Below, in pieces: positions 41,714 through 49,367 of a DNA stretch of 49,367 bases (within the stretch, counting starts at the first letter, position 1; each line of letters starts with the position of its first letter). The notes under the pieces were generated by a model. The model saw nothing but the letters and a program-made list of their open reading frames with translations. It ran no database searches and had not been told where the DNA came from. The position numbers and the translations under genes were made by a program. The DNA is from Oscillospiraceae bacterium (GTDB lineage: Bacteria; Bacillota; Clostridia; Oscillospirales; Acutalibacteraceae): contig SVOI01000012.1 in assembly GCA_015066465.1 (NCBI GenBank), positions 1-49,367 of the forward strand, read 5' to 3'.

Positions 41714-42502
41714 ATTTTTATTTTGTTCTGTTGTTTCTGTGGTTGTTGCTTCAGTAGGAGTTTTTTCTTCTGTTTCTAAAAACCTTGGTCTTTCACCTGG
41801 TTTTGTGCTGTATTCACTCGAAAAAGCAGAACCCTTATTAAATTCTTCGGGAGCCTGAAAGGCTTTTAAAAATTTTGGTAATTCCGTTTTTCGTTTTGAT
41901 TTTTCTTCCGCTTCTTCACCATTATTTTTTACAAAGCGCCTTTTTCTTACGTCTAAAAGCATAGCGAAAGAAGCAACTATTAAAATAAGATTACCTTCCC
42001 AGAAAGCCAATTCAACCAGTAAAACCGTTGTTGGTGTTTTGTAAACTATTGTCTGTTCACCATTTTCAATTCTGATTATAGTATTTATAAAGCCGAGTTT
42101 ATTCGTTAAAACATAACTGACTCCATCGGCTGTTGTTATTACCTTGCGATTTTTGAGTTCTTCAATATTTTCGCTACCCTTTTCTGCAATTGTTAAAGGT
42201 GTTCCATCCTGAGAGAACACAAATCTCGCATTTTTGGTATAAACAACGATATTATCATCTTGGTTAACTGATAATGCATAATCTGTTTTTAAAGGTAACG
42301 GGAACGAAAATACCTTTTCGTTGTTCTTCCACCCCGAAACAGCCGTATCATCGCCCACAACAAGAATTTCGTCGCTTGTTACTGCAAAGCCATTAAAATC
42401 TGTTGGTATAAGTCCCCCCGCCTTTGTAACAACAGGCATAAAAATTAAAATCATCGAGAGAATTATAAACGGCTTTAATCTTCTTATATATTTAAAATCC
42501 AT
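41693..42502 (-). CDS. Hypothetical membrane protein downstream of argS
   Basis: A 269-residue protein not recognised. An N-terminal hydrophobic segment (FIILSMILIFMPVVTKAGG, residues 12-30) is a signal or anchor. A beta-rich region of about 120 residues (VTSDEILVVGDDTAVSGW, then VYTKNARFVFS) looks like propeller-type repeats. A second membrane helix (158-184) leads to a charged cytoplasmic tail ending in Thr/Glu/Asn repeats (TEATTTETTEQNKNEATDNQ). It follows argS after 8 nt. Function unknown. Confidence 0.7.
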   Translation of the reverse strand: MDFKYIRRLKPFIILSMILIFMPVVTKAGGLIPTDFNGFAVTSDEILVVGDDTAVSGWKNNEKVFSFPLPLKTDYALSVNQDDNIVVYTKNARFVFSQDGTPLTIAEKGSENIEELKNRKVITTADGVSYVLTNKLGFINTIIRIENGEQTIVYKTPTTVLLVELAFWEGNLILIVASFAMLLDVRKRRFVKNNGEEAEEKSKRKTELPKFLKAFQAPEEFNKGSAFSSEYSTKPGERPRFLETEEKTPTEATTTETTEQNKNEATDNQ

Positions 42503-42510
42503 TTTTAAAA

Positions 42511-44256
42511 TTACATACTTTCAGGTGCTTGAATTTTGAGCATTGAAAGAACATTTTTCATTGTATTTCTTACACAGTTGCAGAGGAAAATTCTTGCCTG
42601 CATTACGCTTTCATCATCTGTCATAACACGCTGTGCATTATAGAATCTGTGGAATTTAGTTGCAAGCTCACCAGCATAATGTGTAATTTTTGCAGGGTCA
42701 TAAGTATTAGCCGCAAGAATAATTAAGCCTGTAAGTGAAGCTAAATGGCTTATTAAATCTTTTTCTTCAGATGAAGAAAGGAGCATAAGCTCATCTTTAG
42801 ATGGTTTTCTGATTTTTACGCCTTCATTCTGGAGCTTTCTTAAAATACTGCAAATTCTTGCATGTGCATACTGGCAGTAATAAACTGGGTTCTGGTTAGA
42901 CTGCTCAACTGCAAGACCTAAGTCAAAGTCCATTGCACTACCTGCTTCACGCATATTAAATAAAAATCTTACTGCATCAATAGGAACTTCATCAAGTAAA
43001 TCAACAAGTGTTATTGCTTTACCTGTTCTCTTTGACATTTTAACAGCCTGTCCATCTTTCATAAGGTTAACAAGCTGCATTAAAACAACGTCGAGTCTGT
43101 CGCCGTCAATGCCTACTGCTTCCATAGCACCCTTCATTCTTGCAACGTGACCGTGATGGTCTGCACCCCAAACGTCAATAGCCTTATCAAAACCACGTTT
43201 TAAGAGTTTATTTCTGTGGTATGCAATATCTGCTGCAAAATAAGTTGGGTTACCATTCTGACGGATAAGAACGTCGTCTTTTAATTCAAGCTTTTCAATA
43301 TCTTCGTCTGATTTGCCTTGTTTTTTAAGAATCTCTGTCTGAATTTCTTTATTTTTGTACCAGAGTGCGCCATCTTTTTCATAAGTGTGACCATTCTTTT
43401 TAAGAATTTCAATTGTTTCTTCTAACTCGCCACCATTATGGAGAGAAAGCTCAGAGAACCAGAGGTCATAGTCAATTCTGTATTTTTCCATTGCACCTTT
43501 CATTGTTTTAATGTTTTTAGGAAGTGCAAATTCCACAAGAGCTTTTCTTCTTACTTCTTCAGTTTCTTTAAGATATTTATCGCCGTAAACGTCAATGAAT
43601 TCCTGTGCTCTTACTTTAATATCTTCACCGTGGTAGCTATCCTCTGGGAGTTCAATTGCATCTTCACCTAAAAGAAGCTGTTGATAACGAACGTCTAAAG
43701 AAAGACCAAATTTATCAATCTGGTTACCAGCATCGTTAACGTAGAATTCTCTTGCAACCTCGTAACCAGCCCACTCTAAAACAGCCGCAAGGCAGTCACC
43801 AAGAGCACCACCACGAGCGTTACCCATATGCATAGGGCCTGTTGGGTTAGCAGAAACGAATTCAACGTTAATTTTTTTGCCATTACCAAAGTCGCTTTTA
43901 CCGTAATTGTCACCTAAAACGTCAATATCAGAAAGCACGTCTGCATAAAATTCATTCTTTAAGAAGAAGTTAATAAATCCAGGGCCAGCAATTTCACATT
44001 TTTCAAAATATGTATTGCTTAAGTCAATTTTATTCTGGATTTCTTCTGCAATTTTTCTTGGTGGCATTCTTAAAGCCTTTGAGAGCATAAATGCGGCGTT
44101 TGCTGAATAATCGCCGTTATTTCTGTCTGCAGGAATTTCTGTTTTAAATGCAGGAATTTCTGCTTCAATAAAAGTTCCATCTGCCATATTAGCCTTTAAA
44201 GCCGCTGTTACAGAATCTATAATTTGTTTTTCTGCAATACTAACTATTTTTGACAT
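42511..44256 (-). CDS. argS: Arginyl-tRNA synthetase
   Basis: Class I enzyme attaching arginine to tRNA-Arg. The 581-residue length is normal. The HIGH-type motif is NPTGPMHMGNARGGALGD, with Asn in place of the second His, as in a known ArgRS group. KMSKRTGKAITL is present, as is the C-terminal DALR anticodon-binding domain (QYAHARICSILR). The ATG has AAAAGGTGA upstream, overlapping the end of DUF1934. Confidence 0.96.
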   Translation of the reverse strand: MSKIVSIAEKQIIDSVTAALKANMADGTFIEAEIPAFKTEIPADRNNGDYSANAAFMLSKALRMPPRKIAEEIQNKIDLSNTYFEKCEIAGPGFINFFLKNEFYADVLSDIDVLGDNYGKSDFGNGKKINVEFVSANPTGPMHMGNARGGALGDCLAAVLEWAGYEVAREFYVNDAGNQIDKFGLSLDVRYQQLLLGEDAIELPEDSYHGEDIKVRAQEFIDVYGDKYLKETEEVRRKALVEFALPKNIKTMKGAMEKYRIDYDLWFSELSLHNGGELEETIEILKKNGHTYEKDGALWYKNKEIQTEILKKQGKSDEDIEKLELKDDVLIRQNGNPTYFAADIAYHRNKLLKRGFDKAIDVWGADHHGHVARMKGAMEAVGIDGDRLDVVLMQLVNLMKDGQAVKMSKRTGKAITLVDLLDEVPIDAVRFLFNMREAGSAMDFDLGLAVEQSNQNPVYYCQYAHARICSILRKLQNEGVKIRKPSKDELMLLSSSEEKDLISHLASLTGLIILAANTYDPAKITHYAGELATKFHRFYNAQRVMTDDESVMQARIFLCNCVRNTMKNVLSMLKIQAPESM

Positions 44257-44260
44257 ATTA

Positions 44261-44686
44261 TCACCTTTTAACCTTTACCATAACTGTTACTGTATTTTCT
44301 GCAACCATACTTGAATTAAAATCTATTGTATACTTAAGCTTTATTTTACCGCCGTGGTCACCTAAGTTATTAAATACACTACTTGCGAAAACGCCCATCA
44401 TAATAGAACCTGCTGGTGTTTCGTAGTGACACGAATGACGTTTATTTTCTTCAATTATAAATTGTGAATTGTAGTTACCACTTCGTGTTATTGTAACCTT
44501 TTTTAGAGAATCGAGTGAAATGGTTGTTACAGAGCCTTCCATTTCTTCGTCTATCTCTTTATATTCAATTATGTAACCATTTTCTGTTTTTTCGTAAGTA
44601 CCCTGAGCATTAATTTCGAGCACATCGCTTTCATCATCCTCAGTAGTCTGAACAGTTACAAATTTAATTATTGCATCATTTTTCAT
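44261..44686 (-). CDS. DUF1934 calycin-like protein (YwiB type)
   Basis: A 141-residue beta-barrel protein of the YwiB/DUF1934 family, usually next to argS in Firmicutes, as here (4-nt gap). Characteristic GTYEKTENGYIIEYKE and GSIMMGVFASSVFNNL are seen. Function unknown; its start lies 10 bp inside the ddl gene, so it is co-translated. Confidence 0.87.
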   Translation of the reverse strand: MKNDAIIKFVTVQTTEDDESDVLEINAQGTYEKTENGYIIEYKEIDEEMEGSVTTISLDSLKKVTITRSGNYNSQFIIEENKRHSCHYETPAGSIMMGVFASSVFNNLGDHGGKIKLKYTIDFNSSMVAENTVTVMVKVKR

Positions 44687-45737
44687 TGTGTTTTTCTTCT
44701 GCGTACGCTAAAAGTCTATCAATAAGCTCACTATAAGGTACGCCTACCTTTGCAAAGAGTTTTGGGAACATACTAATTGATGTAAAGCCCGGGAGAGTGT
44801 TTAATTCATTAAGGCAAATTCTGCCATCTTCTAAGAGGAAGAAGTCAACTCGAGAAAGTCCTGAGCAGTTAAGCGCTAAATATGCTTTTTTTGCTGCTTC
44901 CTGAACCTTAGCTTCTACACCCTCTGGAAGCTGTGCCGGAATTGCAAGGCCAGTTGAGTCGTTTATATATTTTGCTTCATAATCATAAAATTCTGCAGTA
45001 GGTAAAATCTCACCAACACAAGAAGCAACAGGTTCCGAGTTACCCATAACCGCACATTCAATTTCACGACCAACTAAAGTTTCTTCAAGAACAACCTTGC
45101 GGTCCTCTTTAAAAGCAATTTCTAATGCTTTTTCTAATTCTTCTTCATTGTGTGCTTTTGTAATACCAACAGAAGAACCAGCGTTTGCAGGCTTAACGAA
45201 AATAGGGAATTTTAAATAATCAACCGCCGATTTTAAATCAACCTTGTTGTTATCTAATTCATATTTTGTAAACGCTACCCATTTTGCCTGTGGGATTCCT
45301 GCGGCATCGCAGATTGTATTTGTAATTGCTTTATCCATACACATAGCACCAGCAAGTGGTGTGCAACCAACGTAAGCAATATCTGCCATTTCAAATATAC
45401 CCTGAATTGTGCCGTCTTCACCATTTTTGCCGTGCATTACAGGGAAGATAATATCAATTTTAATCTTCTCTAATTTTTCACCCTTGAAAACTAAAAGAGA
45501 CTTTTCACTTTTATCAGGAGAAATAATTGCAGAAACTGTATTTTTTTCTACCCAACTGTTATTTTCAATACTATCAATATCGCCATCATAAAAAAGCCAG
45601 CGACCGTCTTTTGTAATACCTAATGTGTAAACGTTATATTTTTCTCTGTTAATGTTTCTTAAAACTGATGCAGATGAACGGAGTGAAACCTCATATTCAC
45701 TTGAAGCACCGCCGAAAATTACAAGAACGTTTTTCAA
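44676..45737 (-). CDS. ddl: D-alanine--D-alanine ligase
   Basis: Makes D-Ala-D-Ala for peptidoglycan. ATP-grasp features: SSEYEVSLRSA (N-terminal substrate Glu/Ser), HGKNGEDGTIQG, KPANAGSSVGI, and DYEAKY with the Tyr typical of D-Ala-specific rather than D-lactate enzymes, then NTLPGFTSISMFPKL. The TTG at 45737 (353 residues) has AAGGTGA 5 nt upstream; the in-frame GTG at 45746 lies inside that site. Confidence 0.95.
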   Translation of the reverse strand: MKNVLVIFGGASSEYEVSLRSSASVLRNINREKYNVYTLGITKDGRWLFYDGDIDSIENNSWVEKNTVSAIISPDKSEKSLLVFKGEKLEKIKIDIIFPVMHGKNGEDGTIQGIFEMADIAYVGCTPLAGAMCMDKAITNTICDAAGIPQAKWVAFTKYELDNNKVDLKSAVDYLKFPIFVKPANAGSSVGITKAHNEEELEKALEIAFKEDRKVVLEETLVGREIECAVMGNSEPVASCVGEILPTAEFYDYEAKYINDSTGLAIPAQLPEGVEAKVQEAAKKAYLALNCSGLSRVDFFLLEDGRICLNELNTLPGFTSISMFPKLFAKVGVPYSELIDRLLAYAEEKHNEK

Positions 45738-45849
45738 AATAATCACCTTGATTTGCTAATTTTTTTAAAACACAAAAATACATTTTAAATTTTACCACAT
45801 AAAAAAGATTAAATCAATCATAAAATACTATGATATTTTAATAATAGTG

Positions 45850-45878
45850 TTTACCTTTTCTATAAAAAATGCTACAAT
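45850..45878 (+). promoter_or_regulatory. Promoter of deoC operon
   Basis: TTTACC (45850-45855), 17 bp, TACAAT (45873-45878), with an AAAGGGG site before the ATG at 45912. Confidence 0.6.
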
Positions 45879-45911
45879 ACGTTATATAAAATATAAAAGG
45901 GGTAAATTTTA

Positions 45912-46577
45912 ATGGAAATTAAAGATATTTTAAAATATGTTGACCACACACTTTTAAAGCAGGAGTCTACCTGGGAGCAGATGAAGGTTATTTGTGATGA
46001 TGCAATTAAATTTTCTACTGCAAGTGTTTGTGTGCCACCGTCATTTGTTAAAGAGTGCAAAGCTTACTGTGGCGATAAAATGAAAATTTGCACGGTTATC
46101 GGTTTTCCTAACGGATATAACACAACGGCAACAAAGGTTTTTGAAACAGAAGATGCACTTAAAAACGGTGCCGATGAAATTGATATGGTTATAAATATCG
46201 GCTGGGCTAAAGAAAAGAAATTTGATTTAATAAAAGAGGAAATTAAAGCTATAAAAAAAGCTTGTGGTAATAAAATTTTAAAGGTAATAATTGAAACTTG
46301 CCTCTTAAGCGACGATGAAAAGATTGAAATGTGTAAAATTGTAACTGAGGCGGGTGCAGATTTTATTAAAACTTCAACTGGATTTTCAACCGCTGGTGCT
46401 ACAAGAGAGGATATTAAGCTCTTCAGCGAAAACATTGGTGAGAATGTTAAAATGAAAGCCGCTGGTGGAATTGCTTCACTTACAGATGCAGAGGATTTTT
46501 TGAAATTAGGAGCTACAAGACTTGGTACGAGCAGAATTGTTTCTATTGCAAAAAGCGAACAGGGTAGCGGGTATTGA
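45912..46577 (+). CDS. deoC: Deoxyribose-phosphate aldolase
   Basis: Cleaves 2-deoxyribose-5-phosphate to glyceraldehyde-3-phosphate and acetaldehyde. The 221-residue TIM barrel has DHTLLK near the N-terminus, [17 protein letters not shown] and the Schiff-base Lys in [13 protein letters not shown], then KAAGGI and LGTSR. No other nucleoside-catabolism gene is adjacent; the downstream membrane protein is 29 nt away. Confidence 0.96.
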   Translation: MEIKDILKYVDHTLLKQESTWEQMKVICDDAIKFSTASVCVPPSFVKECKAYCGDKMKICTVIGFPNGYNTTATKVFETEDALKNGADEIDMVINIGWAKEKKFDLIKEEIKAIKKACGNKILKVIIETCLLSDDEKIEMCKIVTEAGADFIKTSTGFSTAGATREDIKLFSENIGENVKMKAAGGIASLTDAEDFLKLGATRLGTSRIVSIAKSEQGSGY

Positions 46578-46606
46578 TGTTTTTTAAAAGGGGAGAAATT
46601 TAATTT

Positions 46607-48151
46607 ATGGATTTAAAAAATGCACTTAAACTGAATATGGAAATATGCTACGTTCCTGTGGCAAAGCTCAAAGACGTTCAGGAAATGATGGCAAACTGGA
46701 ACGATAATAATAAGTTTATAAGATACTGCTCAATTGCTTCAATTGCAATATCTTTTATAAATTTACATTATCTCAATGTTTCGGATTCAGATTTTGCTAT
46801 GCTTATGTGCATATTCAGTGACATAATAATGGCTGCTTTAGCAATTTTAGTAAACAAAAGTAATAAGCTGATTTATTATTTTGCTTTCATAGGAACAATG
46901 TTGTTTTCCTTTTCATCTTCGTTTATCAGATTAGAAGCTCTTACTTTACCTATTGCAATAGCGTTATCATTACCATTTTTAATTACCTGCTTTTTTTCAT
47001 ATAAAGCTATTTTGAATTATGAAGATGTTTATCTTAAATTAAAAGCGCGAAAAGGCTTTCCACATTTTGTTTTCAGCACGGCAGATATGTATGCTGATAA
47101 AATCTATTTAAGAGACAAAAAAGAAGTAACTGTTGCTGAAAAAAGAGTTGAGGCTTCCTACAATTCATTTAATGAAAAATCTGAAATTATTGATGAAGAA
47201 ACAAAAAGAATGAACACACTTCGCTACGAAGAGTTAAAACGTCACCAGACTGATGTTTCTTCCGATGAATACTTTGAAGCCAAAGAGGTTAAGCATTATT
47301 ACGACGGAAACAAAAAGTATAAATACAGGCTTTCTTTTTTAGGTATTGATTTACTTATTCCACACGATGATATTGAAACTTCTTCTAAAGAAGAAAAACG
47401 CCGTATTATGCGTTTGTGGAACGATATGAAGGATAATCTTTTTAAAAACGAAGCTTTGTTTTTAATGTTTTTACTCTTGCTTGTTCTTGCTGTTGAAATT
47501 GGCGGTTTGGGTTTTGCTGCAGCAATATATTTTCTTGCAATAGTTGTTTACGTGTTTGGCACAAACTTTATAAAATTAGACAACAGACTCGGCTTTTTTC
47601 TCACTACGGGTAGCGTTTATTCGTTTTTATTTGCTTTATCGGTGCCATCCGTTCGTAATATGGTAACTGTCGGAATTATGTTTGTTGTTATAAGCTATTA
47701 TAATATATTCATATTACCAAAGCTTATAAAGTGGCTTATAAATATGCCTCTTTATAAAAAAATGTCTAAAGAACCTGGCTTCCCATCATTCTTTGATGAC
47801 AAAAAAGAGCTTTATGGTGACGATTATTACATAGTTGAAGAAACCAAACCTATTATTAAAAGAACCAATCAGGAAAAAATCGTTATTAATATCGGCTACG
47901 ATGACGAAGATGAAGAAGTAAACAAGCGTTTGGCAGACTTTAATTACAAAGAAAAAAATGAAACCGTTCAGAAATTAGATAATACTGCTTGGAACGCTTT
48001 TAACTACTTAGAAAATGACACTGATAACTCTGCTTATGATGAATTTGCTATTTATGAAGAAGTAAACAGAAAACGAAGAGAAGCAGAATTAAAAGAAGAA
48101 TTTGTTAAACCAAATAAAGAGATGGGGCGTAAAAAGAAAGATGAAGACTAA
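46607..48151 (+). CDS. Membrane protein with duplicated 4-helix + GFPxF architecture
   Basis: A 514-residue protein of no recognised family. Two halves share layout: four hydrophobic helices (about 38-131; 281-371), a short amphipathic stretch, then GFPHFVFSTADMYADKIYL (150-168) or GFPSFFDDKKELYGDDYYI (391-409), each with an aligned G-F-P-x-F, Tyr-x-Asp and a following Tyr. A charged cytoplasmic domain with many Glu/Lys lies between, and the C-terminal 100 residues are hydrophilic. The duplication suggests ancient internal repeat. It overlaps the next gene by 11 bp. Confidence 0.7.
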   Translation: MDLKNALKLNMEICYVPVAKLKDVQEMMANWNDNNKFIRYCSIASIAISFINLHYLNVSDSDFAMLMCIFSDIIMAALAILVNKSNKLIYYFAFIGTMLFSFSSSFIRLEALTLPIAIALSLPFLITCFFSYKAILNYEDVYLKLKARKGFPHFVFSTADMYADKIYLRDKKEVTVAEKRVEASYNSFNEKSEIIDEETKRMNTLRYEELKRHQTDVSSDEYFEAKEVKHYYDGNKKYKYRLSFLGIDLLIPHDDIETSSKEEKRRIMRLWNDMKDNLFKNEALFLMFLLLLVLAVEIGGLGFAAAIYFLAIVVYVFGTNFIKLDNRLGFFLTTGSVYSFLFALSVPSVRNMVTVGIMFVVISYYNIFILPKLIKWLINMPLYKKMSKEPGFPSFFDDKKELYGDDYYIVEETKPIIKRTNQEKIVINIGYDDEDEEVNKRLADFNYKEKNETVQKLDNTAWNAFNYLENDTDNSAYDEFAIYEEVNRKRREAELKEEFVKPNKEMGRKKKDED

Positions 48152-49127
48152 CGTTATTAATTCAATAAGAGAAGAAATTTTTCCAATAGACGAGGTTACT
48201 GAAAACTGCCACGCTTCTACTGTTTTACCTTTAGAAGATGGCACCGTTGTTGCTGCCTGGTTTGGTGGCACCAAAGAGGGTAACGACGACGTAAAAATTT
48301 ATGTTTCAGTAAGAGAAAACGGCGAATGGGCAAAACCTTACCCAATTCACGTTGATGGTAAAGAGTTGCCACACTGGAATCCTGTTTTATATTTAAGAAA
48401 AGATGGTTCTATCTGTCTTTATTTTAAATATGGCAAGCCTATTACAAAATGGCGTACATATTCTTGTGTTTCAAGAGATGGTGGCAGGTTTTTCACAAAG
48501 CCAGAGGAATTAGTACCAGGCGAAAAAGAGGGTGCAAGGGGTCCTGTTAAAAATAAGCAGATTCATCTTTCTAATGGCACAGTCTTAGCACCTACATCTA
48601 CAGAATCAAAATATTTCCCCTGGAAATGTTTCACCGATATTTCAGAGGATGACGGCAGAACCTACAAGCGTTCAAAATTTGTTCCCGGTGTAAGAAAAAA
48701 CGGCAAAGGTGTTAAAATGATTCAGCCTACCTTGTGGGAGGACTCTACTGGCGTTCATATGCTTATAAGAAGTAATGCGGGTAAAATTTATAAGAGTGAT
48801 AGCACCGATTTTGGTATGACTTGGTGTAAAGCCTATGAAACACCTTACCCTAACCCAAACAGCGGTATTGATTTAGTTAAATTAAAGGATAACACAGTAG
48901 TTCTTTGTATGAACCCTGTCGGCGCTGACTGGGGTAACAGAGCTCCTCTCGTTTTAATGCGTTCTTTTGATGGTGGTAATACGTTTGAAGAATTCTTTAA
49001 ATTAGAAGATATTAAAGGCGATTACGAATTCAGCTACCCTGCTATTACTGCAGTTGGTAAAACATTACATATTACATATACTCACGAGAGAAAAACTATT
49101 ATTTACTGGCAGGTTGAAATTGAATGA
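48141..49127 (+). CDS. BNR/sialidase-superfamily protein
   Basis: A 328-residue six-bladed-propeller-like protein of the BNR_2 / exo-alpha-sialidase type: HASTVLPLEDGTVVAAWFGG, VSRDGGRFF, SEDDGRTYKRS, and RSFDGGNTF look like Asp-box repeats (S-x-D-x-G-x-T-F/W). Conserved FGGTKEGNDDV, EGARGPVKNK and IRSNAGKIYKSDS are typical. There is no signal peptide, so it is probably cytosolic and acts on an imported glycan; true sialidase activity is uncertain because the Arg triad was not established. The ATG at 48141 overlaps the previous stop; the TTG at 48102 is unlikely. Confidence 0.82.
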   Translation: MKTNVINSIREEIFPIDEVTENCHASTVLPLEDGTVVAAWFGGTKEGNDDVKIYVSVRENGEWAKPYPIHVDGKELPHWNPVLYLRKDGSICLYFKYGKPITKWRTYSCVSRDGGRFFTKPEELVPGEKEGARGPVKNKQIHLSNGTVLAPTSTESKYFPWKCFTDISEDDGRTYKRSKFVPGVRKNGKGVKMIQPTLWEDSTGVHMLIRSNAGKIYKSDSTDFGMTWCKAYETPYPNPNSGIDLVKLKDNTVVLCMNPVGADWGNRAPLVLMRSFDGGNTFEEFFKLEDIKGDYEFSYPAITAVGKTLHITYTHERKTIIYWQVEIE

Positions 49128-49367
49128 GCGAGTTACCTATAACAAAAAAGGACTACGACGATGCAATGTTAATGATAGATTTTATTGCAAAAATTAGAGA
49201 GTCTTTGGAATTGAATGATACAAAAAAATTCACACCAATAATTAATGGGTATAAAATTGATTTTACAATTGATGATAAACAAATGAGTGTATTGTTGGAT
49301 TTGAAAAAACGAATAAAGACAAAGTTAATTGTAAATGTGTTTGTAAATGAAAAAGCAGAAAAATCTT
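49124..49367 (+). CDS. Partial unknown protein (runs off window end)
   Basis: An ATG overlaps the BNR stop by 4 bp (ATGA). The frame (MSELPITKKDYDDAMLMIDF, then IAKIRESLELNDTKK) stays open to the last base, 81 codons. It is hydrophilic and not recognised. The coupling suggests co-expression with the BNR protein. Confidence 0.65.
   Translation, partial: MSELPITKKDYDDAMLMIDFIAKIRESLELNDTKKFTPIINGYKIDFTIDDKQMSVLLDLKKRIKTKLIVNVFVNEKAEKS

Noticed and set aside
1-49367. CRISPR array
   Set aside because: No array of regularly spaced repeats longer than about 20 bp was seen; the only regular array is the 10-bp repeat at 35889-35996.

Overview
The window is a low-GC, AT-biased chromosomal segment of an anaerobic Firmicutes bacterium, most likely a gut clostridium (Oscillospirales or Lachnospirales type). 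The reasons are the two-subunit GlgC/GlgD glycogen system, pyruvate formate-lyase fermentation, Gram-positive LexA and Noc, Shine-Dalgarno-rich starts with frequent TTG/GTG codons, and extracellular or intracellular glycosidases. The species cannot be named from the sequence alone.

Layout. 1-2.8 kb is origin-type housekeeping (3' end of mnmE, noc, rsmG), but mnmE converges on noc and mnmG is absent between them. 2-8.3 kb is a minus-strand operon: histidine phosphatase, amidohydrolase, FAD oxidoreductase, GH31 glycosidase, rsmG. A divergent XRE regulator shares its palindromic promoter region. 9-15.3 kb is a minus-strand glycogen operon, glgB-glgC-glgD-(zinc-ribbon membrane protein)-glgA. 15.7-20 kb is a marR plus heterodimeric ABC exporter operon. 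20-25.6 kb holds an O-antigen-ligase-like protein, a pyruvyltransferase fused to a degenerate GDPD domain, lexA, a polysaccharide deacetylase and a shikimate-kinase-like protein. 25.7-28.8 kb is pflB-pflA. 28.8-32 kb is an HTH/zinc-ribbon regulator and an ABC-LytTR-DUF3021 operon. 32-34.3 kb is a secreted GH78 rhamnosidase. 34.5-40.7 kb is accessory: a DUF4143 AAA ATPase, a sigma factor / membrane anti-sigma-like / secreted Cys-rich protein operon, a converging subtilase, and a Fic protein with an operator array. 40.7-41.6 kb is a tRNA-Pro with tandem tRNA-derived remnants. 41.7-45.7 kb is ddl-DUF1934-argS-hypothetical. 45.9-49.4 kb is deoC, a duplicated-architecture membrane protein, a BNR/sialidase-fold protein and the start of an unknown gene.

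The most unusual parts are: (i) the tRNA-Pro locus, where the 3' end of the tRNA recurs in tandem, each copy followed by its own terminator, and one copy carries a 120-nt GC-rich structured insertion at the anticodon loop; (ii) the sigma/anti-sigma/secreted Cys-peptide operon facing a subtilase, with four short repeats spaced 32-33 bp upstream; (iii) the Fic gene whose promoter lies inside an array of direct and inverted repeats; and (iv) the pyruvyltransferase-GDPD fusion that has lost both GDPD catalytic histidines. All functional statements come from reading motifs by eye. No database search was run.
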